This document shows positions 22,041 to 32,739 of a stretch of 64,000 nucleotides of DNA, piece by piece. The position numbers and the translations under genes are program-made. Each line of letters begins with the position of its first letter. Position 1 is the stretch's first letter. This DNA is from Isoetes taiwanensis (lineage: Eukaryota > Streptophyta > Lycopodiopsida > Isoetales > Isoetaceae): the NCBI GenBank assembly GCA_021234155.1, contig JAJEKV010000005.1, forward strand, positions 28,238,689 to 28,302,688, in the 5' to 3' direction. Below the pieces are notes generated by a model that made no database searches, was not told the origin of the DNA, and was given only the letters and a program-made list of their open reading frames with translations.

Positions 22041-24628
22041 TTCTCCCCCCCTTGGATTAATGCTATCCTCAGCATTAGAATTAGTGGAGAGTAAGAATGG
22101 AAAAGATAACTTTCATTTATTGAAGACATCAAAGGGTTACATATTCAGGTAGCAGGACAAAAGTCCTTTTTCAACATAAGTAGTAAGAGATTAACACTCA
22201 AGAGTACACTCAAAACATAAAATTTCAAAAACACAAGTTGGCCTGCGAAGTGAGGTCCATATTCTTCTGCAGTCATCAGTACACTCTACTGAGCTGCAGA
22301 AGTGAATACTTTAGTGTTTAAAAAGTAAATTAAGTAGTGTGGTTTAAGGGATCACCCCCTTAAGTAATAAAAAAATTATGAATGCAAGAATCCTATCATG
22401 CCTATGGCTGGCATGTCATCGCGGCATAAGGAATGGCACTATTCCCATTATAGCCGTAGACGAATGCGTCCTATCATGAATGCCTATATGCCCAGTTTCC
22501 CATCTAAGTTGCATGTAACCCAACCCCTAGCATGATCCCTGCCGAATCTCACTCATATGACCCCTGTCGCACTAAAAAAAAACACTATGCTTACCGTGAG
22601 GGTCGGAGATGATTGCATCTTGAATGGTTCGGCCCTGACATTCTTTCATAAAGTCCGGGTAAGTCTTATCCAAATCCGCTTTAAGAACCCATGTTGCGTC
22701 CTCTGTGGGTAAGTGTTTCCACTTAACCAAGTATTGCAAAATTTGAGTTCGGCGGGTTTGCTTAAACGCACGATCAAGGAGAGCTTCAGGCACAATCTCC
22801 AATTGATCCTCAGTCATCTCTTGAAGTGTTGGTGTGTCAAGAACTTCTTCTGGATCTGGATGATGCTTCTTGAGAAGACTTACATGGAAAACTTTAGGGA
22901 TCTTTAAATGTGCAGGTAGATCCAATCGGTAGGCCTGAGAACCTATCCTTTCGGTTATCTGAAAAGGTCCCGCCCATCTAGGTGCAAGCTTCTTGCAATT
23001 GCCAATCTTATTTGGCTTGCTTCACCTTGATTTTTAGCCAAACGGAATCACCGACCTGAAACTCGCGTGGAGTGCAATGTCGATCAACAAGACTCTTTTG
23101 CCGAGCTCTTGCGGCTATCAAGTATGCTCGAACCTCTTTGACTAATGCTTGCATGTCTGTAAACAACTATTGAGAAACTGTTACGCACTAGCACCTCTAG
23201 TGATAACCAATGCACCAAAAGGGCGGATCCTTCAAGGAAATCGTTATCCAATGGGCCCCAACCTTTCCAGGCTTTATCCCATACCCCACAGACCATATCA
23301 ATTCCTCCCCTCCTCGAGATGCTTGCCCTCAAGCATGTGGAACACACCAATGTTACCACGAGGAATTGAACCTTGGCTCTGATACCAAATGTTACGCACT
23401 AGCACCTCTAGTGATAACCAATGCACCAAAAGGGCGGATCCTTCAAGGAAATCGTTATCCAATGGGCCCCAACCTTTCCAGGCTTTATCCCATACCCCAC
23501 AGACCATATCAGAAACTTCCACCTTGGATACTGGGTTATGCCACGTATCTGGTCTAAGGCATTGATAGCCGTAATTAATCATGAAAGGAGACATCCTTGA
23601 GGACTCCTGTCTAGTGCTGTTATAGGCAAACTCTACCAAATGGATGTAGTCTATCCATTGAGATTGCTTGTTCCAACGTAGTTACGTAGCGTATCTTCAA
23701 TGATGCGATTGGTACGCTCTGTTTGACCATCTGTCTGCGGATGATAAGCTGTGCTCATGGCAAGCTTAGTTTGAATAGTGTTGAAGAAATCTTTCCAGAA
23801 TGCACTAACAAACTTAGGATCCCGATTTGATATAATAGTATGGGGCATCCCATGCAAACGAAATACCTCCCTGGTAAATAGCAAGGCGGTGTCCAACGCA
23901 GTGTCCGTGGTACGACATGGCAGGAAATGTGCCATCTTAGAAAGTTTGTCGACCACCACCATTAAGGCATCAAACCCTCTTAATGTGCGCGGAAGCCCCA
24001 CGATAAAATCCATGGTAATAACTTTCCATTTTGCATTGGGGACATCGAGGGGTTGCAACGCCCCTGGGATATGCAACTGCTCAGCCTTTGTTTGCTGGCA
24101 GATCTGGCATTGCTTAATGTACTTGGCAATGTGTTTCTTCATTTCTAGCCAGAAATAACTGGAGCAGATTTTGAAATATGTCTTCATAAATCCTGCATGC
24201 CGCGCTATAGGACTGTTATGTGTATCATAGAGAATGTACTTACGAACTCCAGATGTCCCGGGAACACATAACTTATCCTTGTAATAAAGGAGTTCAGCTT
24301 CCTTCTTATAATGGTGGAAGGTCTCCCTCTCCTTATCCGTTCTGGCTTCCTTAGATACACTTTGCCATATCTCCCGGAATTCTGGGTCTATGGGAAGGGC
24401 CTGCTGAATCTGCTTCCCAAACTCACTGGAGAGTGTGGATATAGCATTACAATGCGTTCGAGTGACGAATGGATGTCTGGAAATCATGTCAGCAACAACA
24501 TTATGCTTGCCCGGCTTATAAATGACCTCAAAATCATATTCCTCAAGGAATTCCATCCATCGTCTTTGTCTAAGTTGAGATGAGGTTGCGTGAAGATGTA
24601 TTGGAGGCTTTGGGGATCCGTATCACAC
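22041..24628 (-). mobile_element. Ty3/gypsy chromovirus pol fragment
   Basis: Minus strand, from the 5' side: the end of RNase H (near 24625); a linker with an HHCC zinc finger (H..H near 24200, CQICQQTK near 24100); and the integrase core with MDFIVGLP, SNRDPKFVS and QTDGQTERTNR (24000-23700). The C-terminal integrase resumes after the TRIM insertion (23178-22930), with FHVSLLKKHHPD. Last comes a chromodomain, QYLVKWKHLPTEDATWV (22925-22572). Known role: the chromodomain steers integration to heterochromatin. A frameshift near 23690 and the TRIM break the frame. Protease, RT and the 5' LTR are absent; the left flank abuts another gypsy at 24630. Confidence 0.9.
23179..23511 (-). mobile_element. 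TRIM retroelement, 333 bp, complete
   Basis: Two identical 122-bp direct repeats (23179-23300 and 23390-23511) start TGTTACGCACTAG and end ACCATATCA (TG...CA). On the minus strand the 5' LTR is followed by TTTGGTATCAGAGCC, a primer site for initiator-Met tRNA (about 23374-23389). The 3' LTR is preceded by the polypurine tract GAGGAGGGGAGGAAT (about 23301-23315). The internal part is only 89 bp. GAAAC flanks both sides (23174-23178, 23512-23516) as a 5-bp target-site duplication. It is inserted in the gypsy integrase C-terminus. It encodes nothing and must use enzymes supplied elsewhere. Identical LTRs imply a recent insertion. Confidence 0.95.
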
Positions 24629-24631
24629 ACT

Positions 24632-25082
24632 CTTCAACTTAGTTTATGGCATTGAAGCTGTGCTTCCAGTCGAGCTTGAGCTTCCATCTCTAAGGTTATC
24701 TCACAAGCTATGTTTACCCTTTGAATATGCCTTGCAGGAAAGATTGGACACCCTTTTGCATTTAGAAGACTACAGGATGGAGGCTGAGAATGCTAACCTG
24801 CTTAAAAAAGCCAGAGATTTAGCTGCTTTCAAAGCTGCTCATAAAATACAGGGGACTTTCAAGGCAAGAGAGCTAGTTCTAAAATGGAATAAGTCAAGGG
24901 AAGACTCAGCTAGTAAGTTTGAAAATCTTTGGGAAGGTCCCTATGAGGTGTTGGAACCTGCATGCACCAACTCTTATTGGGTGAAGACTAGCCGGGGTGC
25001 CACTTCCAAATCCCAACAATATATCCACTTGAAGAATGCTGGGACCAGCATATATGTTTGTCACACATGCTCTAAAATTTAG
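24632..25082 (+). mobile_element. Gypsy integrase C-terminal fragment
   Basis: The plus-strand frame reads YGIEAVLPVELELPSLR near 24645, then a Lys-rich helix, then LVLKWNK and FENLWEGPYEVLE. This is the typical end of integrase in a second plant gypsy lineage, different from the chromovirus beside it. It has no LTR or upstream pol, and it meets the minus-strand chromovirus head-on at about 24630. Confidence 0.85.
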
Positions 25083-25089
25083 ATAAGTT

Positions 25090-25445
25090 TATGCCTTTTT
25101 TATATAATAAAATCTTAGGCAAAACCATTATAGAGGTTGATATTCTCTCTCTCAAAACTTTAGAACTTCATTATTTCATATTCAAAATCATGAAGCCTCA
25201 ATCATAAGTGATCACAAGCAAACGAGAGGTGCCCAGAGGCCCCAACATACGATCTGCGTCGTAGGATTGACGGATCTGACGACTGTGGTAATCCAAGCTG
25301 CATCGCTTAGAATATGTAGCCCAATTGCAGGGGGGTCCAAGGGGATTTGATATGGATGTAAAAAATACAATTTCTAAAACCATAGACCATATATCCTTAA
25401 AATAATTGAATGTGTTGTTATAAAAAAAAAAAAAACATAGATTCA
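25090..25445. repeat. Dispersed repeat R2, copy 1
   Basis: Shares blocks with 40150-40352: TATAATAAAATCTTA, AGAGGTT.GATATTCTCTC, then AAAACCATAGACCATATATC and GTTATAAAAAAAAAAAAACA. This copy holds about 145 extra bases (25200-25345), so either it carries an insertion or the other copy has a deletion. Class unknown. Confidence 0.65.
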
Positions 25446-25589
25446 AGATCCTATATTATAATATTATAGGGTGTGTCGTGAACCACGTCCTAATCTGGAC
25501 GGTCAGGATTGATCTAGCAATCTAACGGTCATAATTTTTTTGTAGTTTAGGTATGGCATCTTCTCTATACGCAGCTCCAGCCATGGGTG

Positions 25590-26028
25590 AAGATAATGTA
25601 CTAGTTAAATTTTCTTCTCATTGAGCATAATGTCAATGTCTACTAGCAAACCTTTAGTTATTATTTATTAGAACCTTTACACCAAATCATAGTCAGAGCA
25701 CTGCAGCAATGAGGTTAACTAAAACACTATTCATTCTATAATAAAACCATTCGAACCTGTACTTGTTTGGTCTTAAGCGAATCTCGCATGCCTTGGTACC
25801 AGACCCATTTCTTGCAATACTGAAATACAAGATCCGTCGATTGTGCAAGACCGAACAGGATCATTCAGCTGTGGTGGCCTCGATTAATCGGGCCACCTTA
25901 CTATTTAAAATAAGAAATAATCCTAAGGTCTAAGTTGCTTATTAGAGAATAAGCATTAGACCTTTACAAAGCTTGTAATCTAGAATATTAAGGCATAACC
26001 ATTATTATGGCATGATTAAACAACATTC
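25590..26028 (-). mobile_element. Copia family C 3' LTR, minus strand
   Basis: On the minus strand the polypurine tract GAAGGAGGAA (26038-26029) is followed by TGTTGTTTAATCATGCC, the LTR start. The body is the reverse complement of 31100-31510 (for example CATTATAGAATGAACAGTGTTTTAG, CTAATAAGCAACTTAGACC). A short upstream frame on the minus strand (about 26040-26110) could be the last codons of the element. The pair forms an inverted repeat about 5 kb apart. Confidence 0.8.
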
Positions 26029-26099
26029 CTCCTTCATGCAGCCTTTTGCACATGTAGTTTCCTGCTTGCCCATCCATTTGCTTCCTCTTCACATAGTTA

Positions 26100-27287
26100 C
26101 AGCCACTCAGCATGACCCCCAGGATCAAGACCATGGCACGGGAGACCCGCAAAGCCAAGAGCCTGATCAAATTGCAAGTGCATATCTCGGACAAACCCTA
26201 TGACACTTCAATTAAACCGTATCTTATGGCAGCCTCTTTTTTGGGCCTCAGCATCTTATCATGACCCAGCCAGATACACAGTTAGTCCTGATGCGTCCTT
26301 AGATGCGGCCCTGGATAGGCTTGCTGCTCAGATGCACTGTCTGCATCCAGATATCTTGTTCAGAATACAGACAGTCATCACTATCACAATGATGTCTGCT
26401 CAGTTACCCTTACAAAGCTGGGTGCAGCTTTTGGAGTTGTTGCTACAATTTCTGAGCCACAACCCCATAGATCATAGCAGTGCTCCGTCGGTATCCAGCA
26501 CAGTGCCTGCGCCTGAGCATGTGAATGATATGCCTGAGGATGATAACAAAGTATAGGGATCCACACATATTATGCCTAAGCATGTGAATGATATGTTCGA
26601 GGATGATAACAGAGTACATGGGTCCATGTATACCTCACCTGATGATTCATTGCACACTGTACAGGTGGAGGTCCCGCCTTCTAAGCCAGCAAGGGCCACA
26701 GAGCATACACTAGCCTTGAACCTACGTATCATAGGTATTCAGGAGACGAGTGATTCTCTTGCTACAGATGAGGCAGTACAATTTTTTACCCAAGTGATGC
26801 ACATCCAAGCACATGGTATTGTCTTGGCCCATTGGGTTGGAGCACTGCGGCCTGACCGTCCTCGTCACCTCTTGGTCTGCTTTCAAGATGCTCTTTCCCG
26901 GTTGCACATTTTGCGACATGGCAACCATCTGAAAGGAACCACCTTCTCCGTCCAGGAAGACCTGGCCCCAACATAGCTCTGTAGACGGAAAGAAGAATTA
27001 TGTCGTGTGCGCGAGGCTCGCCTACAACGGAAGTGGGCCATTTATAGGGGAGGTCAGGCCATCATTCGGGATCAGCGGCCATCTGACCCATGGGCTGTTA
27101 CTGTACAGCCATGTAATCTCTAGTTTCACTCTGGTTTAGTCTCTATTTTTTTGTTTGTTATCATTTGTGATTTGTTGTGGGGGACAGCCCCCGAGCTTTG
27201 TGAGGGCTCATGCCCTCTTTTTCTGTTCTGGTTCCATAACCCGATTGGGTTCCCGTGGATGTTAAAGGACTTATCTTATCTTATCTT
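26100..27287 (+). mobile_element. ORF1-only LINE derivative
   Basis: An L1-type ORF1p is encoded from about 26200. Its core NLRIIGIQE (about 26720) is followed by HWVGALRPDRPRHLLVCF, LKGTTFSVQEDLAP and, after a stop, RRKEELCRVREARLQRK, the usual ORF1p C-terminal order. ORF1p is an RNA-binding chaperone. No endonuclease or RT follows. Instead comes a 3' region whose end (GATTGGGTTCCCGTGGATGTTAAA) matches the LINE-A 3' end, with a (TTATC)n tail at 27270-27287. Two stops (26554, 26975) break the frame. It resembles mammalian HAL1 (half-LINE) elements. Confidence 0.75.
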
Positions 27288-27308
27288 CATGCCATAATCA
27301 AATACAGG

Positions 27309-27570
27309 TTTTTTTTTTTTTTTTTTTTTTTTTTCAGAACTTACCTTGAACTCCTAACATGGTTTTGAACTGTCAAATTTTGCCAGAGGTAATGCTTTGG
27401 TCAGAATATCTGCAACCTGTTCTTGAGTACTTACATGCTCAAGTGATATCTTCTTGTTTGCAACTTGCTCTCTGATAAAGTGCATATAATCTCAATATGT
27501 TTGGTCCTCTAATGCATAATAGGGTTCCTAGTGATGGCTCTGCAACTTAAACTGTCACTTACTAGAATAG
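27309..27570 (-). mobile_element. Copia RNase H end fragment, minus
   Basis: The minus strand reads RTKHIE, HFIREQVANKKISLEHVST, QVADILTKALPLAKF, the typical RNase H C-terminus of copia pol, with one or more frame changes. A run of 26 T (27309-27334) lies at its 3' side, between it and the LINE tail, and could be a poly(A) footprint on the minus strand. Confidence 0.8.
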
Positions 27571-27650
27571 TAAGATGATTTTGAAGAAAATTTAATCATG
27601 TCATGACAGTACCTTAATGGTTTGAAGGCATGGTGGCTACAGAATACTGG

Positions 27651-28490
27651 TGTTAGCATAATTCAAATGATCACTACTATGTGGTGTGATCATAATACTT
27701 ATACTGCATAAGGAGATCATGGAGATATGCATATAAGGTTCGAAAAGCTAACTTTGAGATATTTGAAGGTGATATTTTGAATGGTTCTATAACTATCTGT
27801 GGATAAGACCTATTTATATTGTCTGGTCTTATCATTGAATTAAGTTAAATATGGCATAAGGTTTTTCGGTCCAATAGGTTGGAGGCAAGCAAAGTTTGAA
27901 TTCGGACTTGCCCATTCCGGCATGAACCAAAGAGGTCGGTCCGGCTTGTCGGCCGGATCAACCAATAAATCAAGAAGTATGATGTAAGTTTTCTGCATCT
28001 GAAGTTACAGGGACTTCCGGAGAACTGTCGCTTGGGCTATCGAAGATGTAAATATCACTGCATTTGAAATATAAAAGATAGCATATGATCATGCTTTACT
28101 CGTTTGTTTTTCAATGGTATTAACATCACATGTTTTTTGAAGTCCATTTTCTTGTAGTGATAAAGAGGTGAAATTGTGCCAAACAAATTGTGCTAGTGCA
28201 ATTGTATCATATTGACTAGTCAATCTTCTTCATTGGTATCAAAGCACAGGTCATCATGTCTACAAGATTCGGAGCCAATCTTTTGAATGCCATAGAAGTT
28301 TTCAAGGGAGAAGGAAGTTTTCAAGTTTGGAAACAAAGCATCAGGGAAGTCCTTGAATTTGAAAATCTCTGGTATCTAATAGATGAAAATGCAGTTAGAC
28401 GTACCACCTCAAATGTAAGTGCAGGAAGTGTAAATGCAGGGAGAACTAGTGCAAATTCTTGGAAGCACATTTCCTTCTCTCAAAGTAATT
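27651..28490 (+). mobile_element. Copia family B 5' LTR, PBS and gag start
   Basis: A putative LTR runs from TGTTAGCATAATTC at 27651 to CA at 28232. Then comes TTGGTATCAAAGCACAGG (primer site for initiator-Met tRNA, one mismatch, from 28234), then a gag ATG at 28256 opening RFGANLLNAIEVFKG.GSFQVWKQ, the usual start of copia gag. The frame ends after 78 codons at 28492, and the rest of the element is missing. Confidence 0.8.
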
Positions 28491-28842
28491 GAATTATCTC
28501 CTTCATCCATGATCATACACACAACATAAACCAATTTGTGCAAGCTTCAAAGCGAGCAAAGGAATTAGAACCATCTACCTTGCGAAGTCTCAAAAGCCCA
28601 AATCTAGCATCGCCCACTGCTATTTGAGAGACTATTTGAGTTTGCTATTTATGTTGAAAAGTGGGCATGGCGATTCTAACACTCAAGATTATCATTCTGT
28701 TAACTCAAGGGGAGCTTTGAAAACAAATTGAATTGCAAATCGAAGTGCAAAGAGAGCCGTTTGAAGAAGAGCTTCTATGGCCAATAAAGCCTGCTGCACT
28801 CCGGCCTCGAAGCATCCGAAACCCTGAAGATCCGAAACCCAT
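28491..28842. other. No gene recognised
   Basis: About 350 bases between the cut-off copia B gag and the family C LTR. No domain was identified. Confidence 0.35.
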
Positions 28843-31516
28843 TGTTGTTTAATCATGCCATAATAATAATAATGGTCATGCCTGCACAGCCCACAGGGAA
28901 TATCAGCTCGGAGCAATGGGTACAGTACTTGCAACAGCTTTACGACCCGCTCGGGGGCCGGATACCAGTCCCTCCACAGATAGGCATGGCTCTGGTCATC
29001 ACAGAGGGGGATGTCATCATGGGCCTACAACGTCTAGCTAATGGGAATGCAACAGATTTAGATGGCATGCAGGCGGAACTTCTGAAATGGGCTGGGCCTC
29101 CACTGGTGCCTGTCCTCACGGCACTATTCAATAAAGCATTGCAAGAAGGCTTCCCTCCGTGCAGTGGACCACTAGTAGAGTTGTGCCCATATACAAGGCA
29201 GGGGACCCTCAATCCCCGGCCAACTATCGTATTATTAATGTCAGCTCTCTCTTTGCAAAACTGTTGGCTGGCATCCTTGAGCAGCGACTGACAATATGGG
29301 CAGAGGAGACAGATGTGCGAGCCCTCACACGGGCATGTTTTCGTTCCAGGCATTCCACCATTGATCATATCTTCACCCTGTGCACATTGATTGAGGATAG
29401 CAAGAATCACCGACAAAACTTGTACTGTTGTTTCGTGGATTTCGCAAAAGCTTTTGACACAGTACCCCGGGACAGGTTATGGGACAGACTGCGGCAGCTG
29501 GGGACCCCCCTTGACTTGCAGAATGCAGTATATAGGCCATAAGAGGCATGCTCAGGCCATATCACATCGTCAGGACAGCCGGTAATCAGTAGTATTGGAG
29601 CAATGGAGTGCGTTAGGGTTGTCCCCCGCCCCCACACTCTTTGGCCTATACATTGACCAGCTGAAAGATTGGCTCTCTGAGCATGGAGGTGCAGGCGCCC
29701 ATCTCATGCATCACACAATCCGGCGACTCATATATGCTGACGATGTCAACCTCCTGGCCTATACTCCAGAGGACATGCAACGTCACCTGGATGCTCTTGA
29801 CACTTTTTGCCGATTCACTGGCATGTGAGTTAACTTGGCCAAAACTAGGATGCTGCTAGTTTCATCATCCCGTATCCAAGGCTTCCCTCATTCACTTACC
29901 AGGGACAAGATGTAGAGGTGGCTCCGACCTACAAGTACTTGGGGATCGAGTTCTCTACTACCACCCATTGGGATGCTGCCATCAGGTTGCGGGTCACGAC
30001 GAGTTGGAAAGCACTATATGCCATGCAGAACAACCGCCACAAGGCAGAGTTGTATGCCTGGGGCCACCAGTCACACTTATTTTGGGCCTTGGTCGAGCCG
30101 GTCCTTTTGTATGGGGCAGAAGTGTGGGCTCCGGTGATATCCCGCAACACCTGGAATGACCTCGAGCAGGTGCAGAAAGCCTTCTTGGCACGAGCCCTTG
30201 GGGTAAAGTCCACAGTTCCATACCATATCCTACTCCAGGAGATAGGTTTTCTGCCCCTTCAACAGGCTGCATTGAAACACCATATCATTTACTTCCAGAA
30301 GGTGGTCGCGATGGGTGATACACGTTTGCCCAACCTTACTTTTGTCCTGAAAGCCTGCTGGAAGGACAAGCAAGCTCAGTGGTTTTCACGCTGGGGTGTA
30401 CAGGCAAATAGATGCGTACATGTAAGGTCAAAGAAAGATCACAAGGCACTTAAGCTGTACCTAGATGCTACTTTCCTTCACAAGCTCTAGGATGCAGATG
30501 CTGTGATGCACGTTAAGCTGGCACACTATCAGCAGCAAGTCAATCCTAGGCTCACGAGAGGCCCACACCAGTACTTGTACACCCAGTTGCCCATAAAGAA
30601 GCACAGACTTATAGCTTCCATTCGCACGGGTGCACATTGCCTCCGCATTGAGACAGGACGTTGGGCTCGGGAAGCACGAGAGCAAAGCCTTTGCCAGTGT
30701 TGCCACCAGGGCGCCATTGAGGATGAATGTCATGCCCTCCAGATCTGCCCAGCGTTTGCCCATATCCGAGAGCGGTATGTTCGATTATTAGTGCCTGGCC
30801 AACCGTTGCATGAGTTATCGAATACAGCATCAGTGGGTTTGTTGGGGTCATACCTCCAGGAGGTTATGGATGCACTGACTCAGTTGTGTCCTCTGGGACG
30901 GTATTGAACTGTCCTATACAATTGTACAGCGTGCTAGTATACTTATTACTACTGCTAAGGTTTTTCCCTCGAAAACCCTTTGGGGCGGGGGTTTTTTAAT
31001 CCTGTCAGTAATACGCTTGCTGCCCACTTTTTGTTTGGGTCCCATAGGCCAATCGGTCTCCGTGGACGCTAAAATATCTATTCTATTCTATTCTATTCTT
31101 AATCTAGAATATAATTCTAGATTACAAACTTTGTAAAGGTCTAATACTTATTCTCTAATAAGCAACTTAGACCTTAGGATTATTTCTTATTTTAAATAGT
31201 AAGGTGGCCTGATTAATCGAGGCCACCACAGTTGAATGATCCAGTCGATCTTGCACAACTGACGGATCTCCTTGTATTTCCGTAATGCAAGAAATGAGTT
31301 TGGTACCAAGGTGTGCCGGATGCGCTTAAGACCAAACGAGTACAGGTTCGAATGGTTTCATTATAGAATGAACAGTGTTTTAGTTAATCTCATTACTACA
31401 GTGCTCTGACTAGGATTTGGTGTAAAGGTTCTAATAAATAATAACTAAAGGTTTGCTAATAGACATTGTCATTATGCTCAATGAGAAGAAAATCTAACTA
31501 GTACATTATCTTCTTG
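28843..31516 (+). mobile_element. Copia family C 5' LTR split by a LINE
   Basis: The LTR starts TGTTGTTTAATCATGCC at 28843 and is interrupted at about 28880. It resumes after the LINE tail at about 31097 (TTAATCTAGAATATA...) and ends next to TGGTATCAGAGC, the Met-tRNA primer site at 31517-31528. The uninterrupted form is the minus-strand LTR at 25590-26028. Confidence 0.8.
28881..31096 (+). mobile_element. LINE-A copy with RT and C-terminal Cys motif
   Basis: A reverse transcriptase is spread over frames at 28890-29830: VVPIYKAGDPQSPANYR, FRSRHSTIDHIFTL, FVDFAKAFDTVPRDRLW and the catalytic YADDVNLL near 29740. It is followed by YKYLGIEFSTTTHWD, VEPVLLYGAEVW (29918-30490) and a C-terminal CQCC...H...C motif (about 30685-30745). 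The 3' end has a conserved hairpin region (30958-31000) and a (TTCTA)n tail. It is 5' truncated, with no endonuclease, and has a few stops and frameshifts. The domain text and short-repeat tail are more like RTE/jockey-type LINEs than classic plant L1; that assignment is inference. Confidence 0.85.
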
Positions 31517-31538
31517 TGGTATCAGAGCAGGATTAACT

Positions 31539-31896
31539 ATGGCTAGCAGACTGGGAGCCACACTTCTGAGTGCTATTGGAGTGTACAAAGGGGGTTCTGA
31601 ATTCCAAGTTTGGAAGGAAAAGGTTGAAGAAGTATTAAGAGTAGAAGGTCTATGGGAAGTCATAGATAAAGAGGAGCAGAACCCTGCGGTTGTCCAATGT
31701 CATAGCAAAAAATCCTGTGCACCATGAGAGAACCAAACACATCGAGTTACACATTCATTTTATAAGGGATCTTATTGCCAACAGTGTAATCACAATGGAA
31801 TATGTGGAAACAACAAATCAAGCAACAGACATATTCACCAAAGCAATGACAGAAAAAAAGCTCGAGCTATTCAAACAATTATTGGGTATAAGGTAA
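31539..31896 (+). mobile_element. Internally deleted copia: gag start fused to RNase H end
   Basis: The ATG at 31539 opens gag text (RLGATLLSAIGVYKGGSEFQVWKE). At about 31690 it jumps in another frame to NPVHHERTKHIELHIHFIRD and ATDIFTKAMTEKK, the last part of RNase H. More than 3 kb of pol is missing. The left LTR is family C, but the right LTR at 31916 is different, so the fusion also joined two families. Confidence 0.85.
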
Positions 31897-31915
31897 CAAA
31901 GGCATGAAGGAAAAA

Positions 31916-32730
31916 TGTTGGGATATTCGTTCCATTGTCACATGAAAATAACAATTGGATATTCATGTCAGATGAAAATAACAATGTAGCAGACTGACAC
32001 CTGACGCCATGCAATATGTCGGTGTAGATCAAAATAAAAGGGAAGCGTGGTGCAGAGATTGGGCAGAAGGGAAAATCCTTTGGAGAGCACAGTCCGACAT
32101 CAGAAACTAGCATCCAATTTCTGTTGGTCGAAATTATCATACGTTGAATCAGTGTAGCAGAAGAACTGGTTGAATATTTCGGCTGTTGAAGACTTTGTCT
32201 GTAGCAAAAGTACTCGTCAGCTATTGGTTGCAGATTTCGGCTGTAGCTAAAGAACTGGTCGGCTGTTGCTTGAAGATTTCGGCCGTAGCAGAAGAATTGG
32301 TTGAAAAGCTGGTTGCAGTATCAGCAATATCGGGAGGAGCAGAAAAGCTTGCATCAGAGGAGCCAACCTGCTGCAGTGGTCAGTAAAATCTGTCGGGAGC
32401 TGAAGATTTGCTAGAAGGAATCGCTTGGTCTGTAAGAAGGCTGCCTGCTTGATAAGTTTACAATTTGTTTCTTGCCTAGTTGCTCCGGTTTTACTAACTG
32501 GAATCAGTTTATTGCGGTGAATCACTGTTTCTTGTGCTTCGGCTTAACTAGCCGGATAACTGCTAATTCAGCGAATCGCTGATCAGAAGTTTGGAGACAG
32601 TTGGTAATTGCCAGGGATGATTTGGTTGTTGTAAATCATTGTTGCAGTAGTTTTCAAGCAAGTTTGATTATGCTTTAAAGTTTTTGTTTTGCTTGATTGC
32701 CACTACTATTATCATGTGGATCTAGACAAT
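31916..32730 (+). mobile_element. Copia family D 3' LTR
   Basis: A polypurine tract GAAGGAAAAA (31906-31915) precedes TGTTGGGATATTCG, a typical copia LTR start. The LTR contains about four tandem copies of a 42-47 bp unit beginning GTAGCAnAAG (32154, 32201, 32243, 32285). The end is not certain; sequence resembling copia pol starts by about 32740. Confidence 0.65.
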
Positions 32731-32739
32731 GATGAGCCA

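Noticed and set aside
23210-23557. 115-codon plus-strand frame with repeated peptide
   Set aside because: Repeated only because it reads through the two identical TRIM LTRs.
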